From Bacteroidetes bacterium UBA6183 (GTDB lineage: Bacteria; Bacteroidota; Bacteroidia; UKL13-3): 30,766 nucleotides of DNA. Shown piece by piece: positions 7,937 through 15,855 of the stretch. Under the pieces are notes generated by a model, which made no database searches, had not been told where the DNA came from, and saw only the letters and a list, made by a program, of their open reading frames with translations. Positions within the stretch are counted from its first letter, which is position 1. Every line of letters begins with the position of its first letter. The DNA is taken from assembly GCA_002422865.1 (NCBI GenBank), contig DITN01000024.1, positions 33,405 to 64,170 on the forward strand, written 5' to 3'. Made by a program: the position numbers and the translations under genes.

Positions 7937-8994
7937 TATTTATAGTAAAAATAAAAATCACCGGTAATGATACCAGCCTTAAATATCCCCCTCAAAGTAG
8001 CCGTTTCATCGTATCTATTAATTGTTGATCGTTGCACAAAATCAATGGCATCACCAACATACACCTCATCCGTTAACGAATCGTAATTTAATGCCCAGAA
8101 GTTGTTATTAAACGATGGAATCCAAGGGTTTTGAGAAACTACATTATCGTTTATGGGATGCTTATAAATACTTTTATTAATCCAATACAACACATCCTTT
8201 TTGCCATTACAGCGTAATTTAATTGGCCCATGATCACTTTGGCGCGTGATGTAAAACAATTGAAGCACGCTATCGGCTTCCGTATTTATTTTTTGTAAAG
8301 CACCATTCTCAAAACCACCGCCATTTATAACCCTGCCCGAACTTAATACCCACAAATGGTTGTTTTTATCTAACAATAAACTGTTGGGACCATAAGCTAC
8401 ATCAATACTATCCATTACCACATTGCTTTGTGTATTGATAACATATACCATTTTTTTGTTTGATACCGTTACATAAAGTTTGTTGTTGTGTACCAATAAT
8501 TCATCGCAGTTTCCGCTTACGGGTATGGTTTGAATAATTTGGTTGGTGTTTAAATCAACCACTTTTACTCCACCATTGTAGTACTCGCTTACGTAGGCTG
8601 TTTGTGTGCCATGAATAACCATAAACCTTGGCGAAACAAAACCACTGATGGTGGCTAACGATGATAAAGAATTAATGTTAATGACTTCTATTTTTTGAGA
8701 GTTATTTACCACCAAATACCCTTTGCCGCCATAATGCGTCATGGATTGTAACACATCGCCCAGCTTACGGTTATTTGTTGTTTCAAACGCATTGGTTGAT
8801 AGTTTTTGCGTTTCGAAATCGTAATAGTCTAACGTGGCATTGCTAAACTGAAAATTACCCTCATTTAAAATAAACAAACCTCCTTTAGGATTAAGTATTA
8901 CCGGATATTCAGGTGTAATAGATGGTTGCGTTTCGCAAGCGCCAAACGCAACCATCAAAATAAGGTGTAAAAAGTAATTACTTTTCAATTTCAT
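7936..8994 (-). CDS. YVTN/DUF5074-type beta-propeller surface lipoprotein, BtuG-like
   Basis: The protein has 352 residues. A lipoprotein signal has lipobox AFGAC, with acylated Cys20. The mature part is built of repeated beta-propeller blades with the YVTN-like pattern: HGTQTAYVSEYYNGGVKVVDL, HNNKLYVTVSNKKMVYVIN, KNNHLWVLSSG, and a late DSLTDEVYVGDAID. In Bacteroides, BtuG is a surface lipoprotein beta-propeller that binds cobalamin with extreme affinity and caps BtuB. The present gene is in a riboswitch-controlled operon behind a BtuB-like receptor, which is the basis for the BtuG-like call. The propeller fold is clear; ligand binding is inference from context. A perfect 36-bp palindrome and an exact TATATTTG (9002-9009) lie directly upstream. 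Confidence 0.85.
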   Translation of the reverse strand: MKLKSNYFLHLILMVAFGACETQPSITPEYPVILNPKGGLFILNEGNFQFSNATLDYYDFETQKLSTNAFETTNNRKLGDVLQSMTHYGGKGYLVVNNSQKIEVININSLSSLATISGFVSPRFMVIHGTQTAYVSEYYNGGVKVVDLNTNQIIQTIPVSGNCDELLVHNNKLYVTVSNKKMVYVINTQSNVVMDSIDVAYGPNSLLLDKNNHLWVLSSGRVINGGGFENGALQKINTEADSVLQLFYITRQSDHGPIKLRCNGKKDVLYWINKSIYKHPINDNVVSQNPWIPSFNNNFWALNYDSLTDEVYVGDAIDFVQRSTINRYDETATLRGIFKAGIITGDFYFYYK

Positions 8995-9010
8995 GTTTGT
9001 TCAAATATAG

Positions 9011-9046
9011 GTTGATTGACTTATGATTAATCATAAGTCAATCAAC
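9011..9046. repeat. Perfect 36-bp palindrome in the B12 operon
   Basis: Arms GTTGATTGACTTATGATT (9011-9028) and its exact reverse complement (9029-9046) form 18 bp on each side with no mismatch and no spacer. It sits in the 69-base gap between the BtuG-like gene and the DUF4465 gene. A consensus-exact -7 box TATATTTG on the minus strand (9009-9002) abuts it on the BtuG-like side, placing the palindrome over the -33 position of a possible internal promoter. As RNA it would be a very stable hairpin. Operator, processing site or mobile remnant are all possible. Confidence 0.75.
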
Positions 9047-9063
9047 ACTACCAATTGGTTCTG

Positions 9064-10671
9064 TTAGTACTTTACCACACGAATAGTGGTAGATTCATTT
9101 TTATCTTCTATCCTCACAAAGTAAACACCATTGGCCAAATCACTTAAGTCAACCCATGTGTTATTCATTAAACTTTGCTTTACCATTTGTTTACCCATTA
9201 CATCATACACTGTAACTTTAACACCATTGGTTTTAGCAGGTAAACTCACATTAATTTTACCTTGTGTTGGGTTAGGATAAACACTTGCTGTTAAACTATT
9301 GTTTATGGTTGATAATCCTACAAAAGCATCACGTGTGGTAAACTCATCTATGGCAAAAAAACCGGGCGTGTTCATTCCAAATTGGCCCACATCTGAGGAG
9401 GTTAAACGGAAGAACACGCTATCTACATTACCCAATGGTTTTAAATCAACCCAAGTCCAACTGTTTACAATATTGCCATTTTGCGCCAAATAAAAAGGAA
9501 CTGTATCTGTTGATGTACCGTTTTTAAATCCAATGATATTTAATTTAAAGAAGTCAGTATCTCCAAACTTACGCGCAAAACCATCACCCCATTTCATACT
9601 TAAATAAGCATAATTACTATTGGTTACATATACACCCTCTACTTGTTTTCCGGCTGCATTTCCGGTTAAAATGATACGGGCATCTTGTTGTGCAACTGCG
9701 TAATTATCGGTTGAGTCGGCACCATGCGCAACAACAGCATTATTTAATTTATTATATCCAACCACACCACTATCAAGTTGTGCATCGGTTTTGTTTGATA
9801 TGGCAAAACCACCGCTCCAATAATCTCCAAAACTTGAAACACTGAAACGCGAAGGAAAAATGGCATTACCACTTTGGTAAGTTGTACGAATTGAAGTATT
9901 GGGTTTTGTCCAAAATTTATTGGCTGCCAAATTCAAATTTTCAAAATCTGCTGTATCATTTTTGGTTACCACTTCATCCACACAAAAGAACAAAGGTGTA
10001 TTGATACCAAACTGACCTTCGTCACTTGAGTGCATGGTAAAGTCAAGAGAATCAACTGCACCTAATGAGGTTAAATCAACCCAAGTCCAATCTTTAACAA
10101 TATAGTCTAATGCATTGTTGTTATCACGAAAATCGGCTAAATAAAAATTGACACTATCAGCAGTTTTAACACCATTTTTCCATGCCTTAATAATCAACAC
10201 AAAATAATCAGGATCGGTACCGTTTGCACCACCAAACTTTTTAGAGAAAGCATCACCGTTTTTAACCGTTAATGCCGGGTAAGTAGCATTGGTAACATAC
10301 AAACCTTTTACTGTATCACCGGCATCAACACCTGTAATGCGCATTACACTGCCTTGTTGACCAACTGCATATTTTAAAGAATTGTTTACACCCGAATTTG
10401 CGTATGACGCATACAAGTTACCATAGGTACCATTGGTATCGTTTTTAATGTTTGAGTAGGCCCAACCATCGCTCCAAAAACCACCATAATTGGTTTGATA
10501 AGTGTTAGGAAACTCCACGTTTCCGCTGTTAAATTTTCCGCTTACTGCTGCACCCGAGCCATTTTTAACGCTGTTGTTCGATAAGTTAATGTCATCGAAA
10601 CCTGCTTTGGTTTGTGCCCCAACCGTTGCCGCAAAAGCCAATGAAACCAAAAGTAATAATTGTTTTTTCAT
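9064..10671 (-). CDS. Tandem DUF4465 protein with T9SS sorting domain (BtuH-like)
   Basis: The protein has 535 residues. Signal peptide MKKQLLLLVSLAFAATVGAQ. Two homologous DUF4465 domains follow, about 24-228 and 245-445. Each opens with an F-D/E-x-L-N segment, contains a WSDGWAYSN or WSGGFAISN motif, a W-T-W-V-D-L segment and a DEGQFGINTP or DVGQFGMNTP motif. The C-terminus (about 455-535) is a type A T9SS sorting domain: SVYPNPTQGKINV, then DLANGVYFVRI and a final VVKY. To my knowledge DUF4465 includes BtuH, a surface B12-binding lipoprotein of gut Bacteroides. Here a tandem version is tethered or released by T9SS in place of a lipid anchor. Second gene of the B12 operon, 11 bases after the receptor. 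B12 binding is inferred from family and riboswitch context. Confidence 0.88.
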   Translation of the reverse strand: MKKQLLLLVSLAFAATVGAQTKAGFDDINLSNNSVKNGSGAAVSGKFNSGNVEFPNTYQTNYGGFWSDGWAYSNIKNDTNGTYGNLYASYANSGVNNSLKYAVGQQGSVMRITGVDAGDTVKGLYVTNATYPALTVKNGDAFSKKFGGANGTDPDYFVLIIKAWKNGVKTADSVNFYLADFRDNNNALDYIVKDWTWVDLTSLGAVDSLDFTMHSSDEGQFGINTPLFFCVDEVVTKNDTADFENLNLAANKFWTKPNTSIRTTYQSGNAIFPSRFSVSSFGDYWSGGFAISNKTDAQLDSGVVGYNKLNNAVVAHGADSTDNYAVAQQDARIILTGNAAGKQVEGVYVTNSNYAYLSMKWGDGFARKFGDTDFFKLNIIGFKNGTSTDTVPFYLAQNGNIVNSWTWVDLKPLGNVDSVFFRLTSSDVGQFGMNTPGFFAIDEFTTRDAFVGLSTINNSLTASVYPNPTQGKINVSLPAKTNGVKVTVYDVMGKQMVKQSLMNNTWVDLSDLANGVYFVRIEDKNESTTIRVVKY

Positions 10672-10682
10672 GTATTGTTATC

Positions 10683-12575
10683 TTAGATTGTAACTCCTAA
10701 ACTGAATAAAAAATTGCGCATGGGCATTGGTCTGGATGGCAACACCTGATACTCGCTATTTAAAATATTGTTGATGTGAATTTTGGTGTCGAAACCTACT
10801 TTTTTGAACTTAAAACGTTTGCCCACAAATACATTTAACAACAAATAATCATCAACAAAGGAAGTATTATCGCTGCTGGTAAAACGGTAACCGGTGTAGG
10901 TTTGATTAATGGCTAAATACGCGTTGCTGTAACTAAATGTTAACCAAGTTTGATAGGTTAACCTCGGAATATAAATAAGTTGCTTGCCCACAGTTGCATC
11001 ATTTTGAACATTGGCTTTTTGGTTGGTTGATAAAAGATAACTTACATCGCCACGCAAACTCAACATAAATTTATTATAGCAGTAAGTGTAACGTGTATTC
11101 CATTCTATCCCCCTGCTCCATACTTGTAATAAGTTTTGGGGTGTCCAACTTCCGCCATACGGTTGCCATAAAATCCAATTGCTTATTTGGCGATTAAACA
11201 TATTAAGTTGTGTATAGATGTAAGCATGCTCGGTGGTGCGTTTTGCCGTTAAACCCAACTCTTGGGCATATCCTTTTTCGGGTAATAAATTGGGGTTACC
11301 TGTTACCCAATACAAATCGTTTAGTGTTGGTAACCTAAAGGACTTGTTGACCTGAGCAGTGATATTTAAGTACCGGTTTAATTTATAATCTGCACCAACA
11401 CCAGCAGTAAATGGCTGGAAGTTGTCATCAACAAAGTCCTGACGAAAGTTTACTGTGGTTTTTATTTTTTTGCTCCAGTGGTTATTTACCGATACAAATG
11501 CAGCCAAACTATGACGTGATGCATGTTGTTTATATCCGCTACTTTGCGCAAAGTTTCCGGTGTAATTTACACCAATATTTAAAGCTGTTTTGGAGTTGAT
11601 TTGTGTGGTATTTTCTAACTCGCCAACAAGGGTTTTACTTTTACTGATACCCGAATTGTAGGTGGTAGGATCGTTGTAATTTAAATACTCATCTACAAAT
11701 GCAGCGCGACCTATCCATCGGGTTTTAAATGCTACACGTTTCCATTCAAGCCCTAATCTGTTTGCTTCATCAATTTGATAGGCGTTATTAACGGCCATCC
11801 CAATTGTTGGTGGAATATTTCTATCTGTAAAACCGTACCAATAACGCAAATTAATCTCCTGTTTTGCATTAATCTTGTAGCCAGTTTCTAACATCAACCC
11901 ATTGCTTTTTTGTTGCGCATGAGCCAAATTTTGCAAAGGTTTTTCGGCTAAAGTATAGTTATGGTATTCAATATTATTTTGTGCCGATTGATGATAAGCA
12001 CGGGCTTTGATGTAGATTTTTTTTGTACCATAAGTTAATGCCAAACGGTGTTGTATCAACCCAAAACTACCCATTCCAATTTGATAACTTGCACCTTTTT
12101 TGTTAAATGCCGATGAGTTGTTTAGCATGATAGCACCGCCAATTGCACCTGCACCATACAAAGCCGAATTACCACCATAATAAACAGAAATATCATCCAT
12201 AAAACCGGCCGGTAATAAGCTTAAATCTGTTTGTCCTAAAAGGCTGTTTTGCAAGTTCACGCCATTCCATAACACAGCAGTATGTTGCGCTCCGGCACCT
12301 CTAAAACTGGTGGTGGCAATTTGGTTAGGACCATAAGCACGAACAAACACTTGACTGTTGTAACTTAACAACTGCGCTATGTTATCGTGTATGGCAATGA
12401 GTTTAACCAACGAATCGGTTTGCACCATTTTTACACCGGTATTAAACGATTCAAAACGTTGGCCTCGTGCTGTAAAATCAGGCAAATACTTCACCGTATC
12501 GGCAGGCAATATTTGGGCTGTAAGTTGCGAACAACTCAACCAAAACAAACCTATAATTGCCAATACTTTTTTCAT
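10683..12575 (-). CDS. TonB-dependent outer-membrane receptor, BtuB-like cobalamin transporter
   Basis: An outer-membrane receptor of 630 residues, first gene of the operon downstream of a cobalamin riboswitch. Signal peptide to about residue 20 (LTAQ). The plug domain spans about 30-150, with RAYGPNQIATTSFRGAGAQHT, the VLWNGVNLQN loop and GGNSALYGAGAIGGAIML. The remainder is a 22-strand beta-barrel with FRLPTLNDLYW and GNPNLLPEKG (FRAP/NPNL-type boxes) and an aromatic terminal strand (FLFSLGVTI). No carboxypeptidase-like N-terminal domain is present, as in BtuB. Function in B12 uptake is inferred from the riboswitch and from BtuG/BtuH-like neighbours; the receptor family alone would not specify the ligand. 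Confidence 0.9.
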   Translation of the reverse strand: MKKVLAIIGLFWLSCSQLTAQILPADTVKYLPDFTARGQRFESFNTGVKMVQTDSLVKLIAIHDNIAQLLSYNSQVFVRAYGPNQIATTSFRGAGAQHTAVLWNGVNLQNSLLGQTDLSLLPAGFMDDISVYYGGNSALYGAGAIGGAIMLNNSSAFNKKGASYQIGMGSFGLIQHRLALTYGTKKIYIKARAYHQSAQNNIEYHNYTLAEKPLQNLAHAQQKSNGLMLETGYKINAKQEINLRYWYGFTDRNIPPTIGMAVNNAYQIDEANRLGLEWKRVAFKTRWIGRAAFVDEYLNYNDPTTYNSGISKSKTLVGELENTTQINSKTALNIGVNYTGNFAQSSGYKQHASRHSLAAFVSVNNHWSKKIKTTVNFRQDFVDDNFQPFTAGVGADYKLNRYLNITAQVNKSFRLPTLNDLYWVTGNPNLLPEKGYAQELGLTAKRTTEHAYIYTQLNMFNRQISNWILWQPYGGSWTPQNLLQVWSRGIEWNTRYTYCYNKFMLSLRGDVSYLLSTNQKANVQNDATVGKQLIYIPRLTYQTWLTFSYSNAYLAINQTYTGYRFTSSDNTSFVDDYLLLNVFVGKRFKFKKVGFDTKIHINNILNSEYQVLPSRPMPMRNFLFSLGVTI

Positions 12576-12697
12576 TTTTAGTATAAAAAGTATGCAGCTG
12601 TGCCGGATAGAAAAGTGTAAAAAGGAACAGTTAGTGGTAAAGCTTATGCTATTCCCCCTCGCTTTTTTTCCCGAAAGCTACATGGTAAAATTACTAT

Positions 12698-12885
12698 TGG
12701 CAGGTCTTCTGACTTATACCGGATTGTTTGGCCTTCCCATTCGTTTTGTTAGAACAGTGACTAAGATTTAAACAATCTTTTTAAACCAATTTGCATTGAT
12801 TTGGTACTTACAGCAGCGGGTACTGTTTAGGATTTACACCTAATTCCCTTTTAAGCATGATAAAAAACTAACATGCACCAAAAGA
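12698..12885 (-). promoter_or_regulatory. Cobalamin (B12/adenosylcobalamin) riboswitch
   Basis: Read on the minus strand, the conserved core is present in order. A 5' segment TTTGGTGCATG (from about 12883) is followed by GGGAATTAGGTG (12847-12836), AATCC, CAGTACCCGC and GCTGCTGTAAG (12818-12808), which is the B12 box. After a variable arm come GTCACTG (12761-12755), GGGAAGGCC (12739-12731) and the 3' closing GTCAGAAGACCTGCC (12713-12699). These match the class signature and pair the 5' GGT(GC) with the 3' GCC. It leads 122 bases into the BtuB-like start codon. High B12 should repress the operon; no intrinsic terminator is visible in the downstream platform, so control may be at translation. 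Confidence 0.93.
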
Positions 12886-12890
12886 TGGAG

Positions 12891-12922
12891 CAAATGTATT
12901 TTAATATTTTAATTTTGTGCAA
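12891..12922 (-). promoter_or_regulatory. Bacteroidota-type promoter of the B12 operon
   Basis: Minus-strand TTG at 12922-12920, a 21-base spacer, then TACATTTG at 12898-12891, an exact TAnnTTTG -7 box. The expected start is near 12884-12886, at the 5' edge of the riboswitch aptamer, which is what a riboswitch-led transcript should look like. Spacer and boxes fit the Bacteroidota sigma-A-like consensus. Confidence 0.7.
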
Positions 12923-12989
12923 CCTTGCTTAAACAAAAAGTGTAAAATGCTTGTGGATGTAAGGCGAAAAAATTTAAACACCTCAATTT

Positions 12990-13520
12990 ATGAACAAAAC
13001 AAGAACCAACTATTTAGCATCAAGTATTGCTATATTCAAACAATATAAAACCCTTGCCGACAAGGCCATGGCACAAATTGATGAAGAGTCTTTTTTCTGG
13101 CAACCCAATACGGCAAGCAACAGTGTTTACTTAATTGTAAAACACATGAGTGGCAATATGAAAAGTCGCTGGACCGATTTTTTAACAACAGATGGGGAAA
13201 AACCTTGGCGCAACAGAGATGATGAGTTTGAGCAAAACGAAAAACCTAATCGTGAAGAAATACTTACACTTTGGGAAACCGGTTGGACTTGTTTGTTTGA
13301 TGCGTTAAATCCATTAACTGAAGCCGACTTATCTAAAACCATGTTGATTAGAAATGAACCACATAGTGTATTGGAAGGAATTAACAGGCAAATTGCGCAC
13401 TATGCTTCTCATGTAGGTCAAATTGTATTTTTATGTAAAATGATAAGCAACGAAGATTGGAAAACATTGAGCATTGCTAAAGGAAAATCGAATGAGTTTA
13501 ACTACAAACTCATGAAATAA
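12990..13520 (+). CDS. DinB-like DUF1572 family protein
   Basis: A 176-residue protein of the DinB/YfiT-like four-helix-bundle superfamily, close to DUF1572. The helices carry the typical metal-site histidines: VKHMSGNMKSRWTDFL at about 49-64 and IAHYASHVGQIVFLCKMI near 132-149, with the conserved H-x-x-x-H-x-G-Q pattern. The segment WQPNTASNSVYLIVKHMSGN is a family hallmark. The function is unknown; members are metal-binding and some are linked to thiol-dependent reactions, so an enzymatic role is possible. It is the first of four closely spaced genes (12990-15723) divergent from the B12 operon. A TAATTTTG at 12910-12917 fits the -7 consensus, but no well-placed -33 TTG accompanies it. Confidence 0.82.
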   Translation: MNKTRTNYLASSIAIFKQYKTLADKAMAQIDEESFFWQPNTASNSVYLIVKHMSGNMKSRWTDFLTTDGEKPWRNRDDEFEQNEKPNREEILTLWETGWTCLFDALNPLTEADLSKTMLIRNEPHSVLEGINRQIAHYASHVGQIVFLCKMISNEDWKTLSIAKGKSNEFNYKLMK

Positions 13521-13545
13521 ATAACCCGATTTGTATATTGCCACA

Positions 13546-14154
13546 ATGAATATAAAACTAGTTGCGTTAGCTTTAATTGGTTTAACCTTTTCTGGCTGCG
13601 GAAACCAAAATGCTAATCAAACAGAAAACAACCACACCAAAACCGAAACATCAAATGTTGTTTTGCTAAATGATATCCAACAACAATTTATCATTGGGTT
13701 ATCTGTAACTTATCCTAAACCGTTTTTAGTTTCTAATACATTTCGCAACAGGTACATTAACAAAGGCGACATAAAAGGATTGAAGGCATTTAACCAAAAA
13801 TATCCCGACATAACATTTGATACCACATCATTAAACAATAAAGATTTGGAGATTTTAGCCGACACCAACAAAACACACAACAACCTGTATTGGGTAAACG
13901 ACAAAGACATTTACACCTGCAAAAATGTGGTAAGAGATATGTGGCCATGTTTAAAAAACAGATACCAACACCAAGCCTTTTACTACTTTAGTGTACCAAC
14001 TTTTAGTGCTGATGGTAAATATGCCTTGGTTAGCTTAAACTATGTTAGTGCAAAAGATGAAGAGAGTTATGGCGGACTTCGCGTATTTAAACTCGAGAAG
14101 GGCAAATGGGAAGAATTTGCCGTATTAAACAATTGGGGCAATATGCCTGAATAA
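13546..14154 (+). CDS. Predicted lipoprotein, function unknown
   Basis: The protein has 202 residues. I start it at the ATG at 13546, which gives MNIKLVALALIGLTFSGC, a clean lipoprotein signal with the Cys at residue 18; the in-frame TTG 15 bases upstream is less likely. After an Asn/Thr-rich linker (about 20-40) there is a mixed alpha/beta domain with FSADGKYALVSLNYV and a Gly-rich segment ESYGGLRVFKLEKGKW near the end, ending NNWGNMPE. I do not recognise the family. The strand pattern with a terminal K-W pair resembles small extracellular domains of Bacteroidota. It lies 25 bases after the DinB-like gene and 13 bases before the hydrolase, so likely cotranscribed. Confidence 0.72.
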   Translation: MNIKLVALALIGLTFSGCGNQNANQTENNHTKTETSNVVLLNDIQQQFIIGLSVTYPKPFLVSNTFRNRYINKGDIKGLKAFNQKYPDITFDTTSLNNKDLEILADTNKTHNNLYWVNDKDIYTCKNVVRDMWPCLKNRYQHQAFYYFSVPTFSADGKYALVSLNYVSAKDEESYGGLRVFKLEKGKWEEFAVLNNWGNMPE

Positions 14155-14167
14155 GAATAAATAATAA

Positions 14168-14854
14168 ATGAAAGATTTACTGTTGTTACACGGTGCTTTA
14201 TCAACCCAAAACCAGTTTGATCATTTTGCACCATTGCTTGAAAATGATTACCACATACATTGCCTAACCTTCAGGGGACATGGTGAAAATACAACTTTAT
14301 TAAGTGGTAATTATTTTGAAGATTTTGCGGAAGATATTTTGCATTATCTTTTACAACATCAACTTACCAAAGTAAGCTTTTTTGGTTACAGCATGGGAGG
14401 TTACGCTGCCTTGTATTTTGCTCACAAATACCCAGATATGGTAGAAAACATCATGACCTTAAACACTAAATTTGATTGGAACAAAGAACAAGTGGGTAAA
14501 GAAACGGCCATGCTCAATGCTGAAAAAATAGAGGCAAAAGTTCCTGCTTATGCGCAATCGTTAATGCAATTACATGGCACAAACAATTGGAAAAATGTGT
14601 TAGCTAATACCAAAACCATGATGGAACAATTGGCCGATAAACCGGCATTAAATGATACAATAATGTCAACCATCAAACACCCTGTTTTAATTGGTGTAGG
14701 CGATAGAGATAACACTGCCACCGTAGCCGAAAACCTGCATGCACAATTACAATTACCTAACTCAGCGTTATTAGTTTTGCCTAACACTCCTCATCCGTTT
14801 GATAAAGTAAACTTTGAAATGTTAGTTTTATTTTGCAAAAACTTCTTTAACTAA
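14168..14854 (+). CDS. Alpha/beta hydrolase
   Basis: A 228-residue cytoplasmic alpha/beta-hydrolase fold protein. It begins MKDLLLLHGALSTQNQFD, the HG oxyanion-hole motif, then has RGHGEN and the nucleophile elbow GYSMGGY near residues 75-81. The acid is in GVGDRDNTATV and the His in LPNTPHPFDKV near the C-terminus. All three catalytic elements are present. Compact size with few lid residues suits small esters or a lactonase/dehalogenase-like role, but the substrate cannot be read. It is five bases before the bestrophin gene. Confidence 0.86.
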   Translation: MKDLLLLHGALSTQNQFDHFAPLLENDYHIHCLTFRGHGENTTLLSGNYFEDFAEDILHYLLQHQLTKVSFFGYSMGGYAALYFAHKYPDMVENIMTLNTKFDWNKEQVGKETAMLNAEKIEAKVPAYAQSLMQLHGTNNWKNVLANTKTMMEQLADKPALNDTIMSTIKHPVLIGVGDRDNTATVAENLHAQLQLPNSALLVLPNTPHPFDKVNFEMLVLFCKNFFN

Positions 14855-14859
14855 AACCC

Positions 14860-15723
14860 ATGGTACAATACAACCCAAGAGATTGGTTCGGACTGATATT
14901 TCAATTTCATAAAAGCGACACGTTTAGGCAACTTGCGGGCATGATGCTGGTTATTGCCGTGTTTTCGGGAGCAGTTGCTTACTTAGAGATAGAAATATTA
15001 AATATGCGTTTTAAAACCACCACCATTATGCACTCGTTGCTGGGTGTGGTTATTGGTTTGTTGATGGTATTTAGAACCAACACGGCCTACGAACGTTGGT
15101 GGGAAGGACGAAAACTCTGGGGAAGTTTATTGAACAACACACGCAATATAGCCATTAAAATAAATGCCATGGTTCCGCTTACTGATCAAGAAACGCGTAT
15201 TAAAGTGGTTGAGTTGATGAGTAATTTTGCTACTGCATTACAATACCATTTAACCCATCAATTAAGTAAACAACAAAAATTTATTGGTGATGAAGAGCCT
15301 GAACATCAACCCAATTTATTGGCCACACAATTGTATGAGTTGGTGCACGATTTACACAAAAACGAACGTATAACAGGGTATCAATTTTTAGCGTTAAATA
15401 ACGAGTTACAGTCGTTAACAGATATTACCGGAGCATGTGAGCGCATCAAAAAAACACCCATACCCTACTCGTATAGTTTGTTTATTAAAAAGTTCTTGTT
15501 TATTTACATCATGACCATGCCCTTCTCTTTTGTAAGTGATTTTGGGTACTGGATAATTTTAATTACCACTTTTGTATTTTATGTGTTGGTGAGTTTAGAG
15601 TTGATTGCCGAAGAGATTGAAGACCCATTTGGTAATGATGCCAACGACTTACCCATGACTTCCATCTGCGAAAATATTAAAAAGAGCACCGCGGAGATTT
15701 TACAGATTGATCCGAATGTGTAG
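14860..15723 (+). CDS. Bestrophin family anion channel protein
   Basis: A 287-residue membrane protein of the bestrophin (UPF0187) family, which forms pentameric anion channels, some bacterial members being cation-selective. Four hydrophobic helices are visible: about 25-45 (MMLVIAVFSGAVAYL), about 52-72 (MHSLLGVVIGLLMVF), and two near residues 205-245 (FLFIYIMTMPFSFVS, YWIILITTFVFYVLVSLELI). The RTNTAYERWWEGRKLWG segment after the second helix is the family signature. The acidic segment EEIEDPFGNDANDLP, which matches the bestrophin C-terminal motif, is intact. It is the last gene of the four-gene set; a palindromic element follows. Confidence 0.92.
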   Translation: MVQYNPRDWFGLIFQFHKSDTFRQLAGMMLVIAVFSGAVAYLEIEILNMRFKTTTIMHSLLGVVIGLLMVFRTNTAYERWWEGRKLWGSLLNNTRNIAIKINAMVPLTDQETRIKVVELMSNFATALQYHLTHQLSKQQKFIGDEEPEHQPNLLATQLYELVHDLHKNERITGYQFLALNNELQSLTDITGACERIKKTPIPYSYSLFIKKFLFIYIMTMPFSFVSDFGYWIILITTFVFYVLVSLELIAEEIEDPFGNDANDLPMTSICENIKKSTAEILQIDPNV

Positions 15724-15735
15724 GATTCTGAAAGA

Positions 15736-15853
15736 TTTTTAACCACAACGATAGCAGCGCTTTTCACATCGATAACAGCGAGATGTGTATTCAAATAAAG
15801 TCTAAATGATAGCTATATCGTTGCGGTTCAACTCCAGCCGCTCTGGTTAAAAA
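15736..15853. repeat. Inverted-repeat intergenic element, copy 1 (~118 bp)
   Basis: TTTTTAACCA (15736-15745) and TGGTTAAAAA (15844-15853) form 10-bp terminal inverted repeats. Inside are AACGATAGC and GCTATATCGTT as imperfect arms, and a CACATC/GATGTG stem. The left part, TTAACCACAACGATAGCAGCG, closely matches copy 2 at 20327. It fills the gap between convergent bestrophin and adenine deaminase genes and could act as a two-way terminator. Confidence 0.6.
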
Positions 15854-15855
15854 CG

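Noticed and set aside
12379..12771. 130-codon plus-strand open frame
   Set aside because: It lies antisense to the BtuB-like start and leader and overlaps the cobalamin riboswitch; composition and content are those of a shadow frame.
13531..13545. TTG start of the lipoprotein gene at 13531
   Set aside because: The ATG at 13546 gives a standard lipoprotein signal with Cys18.
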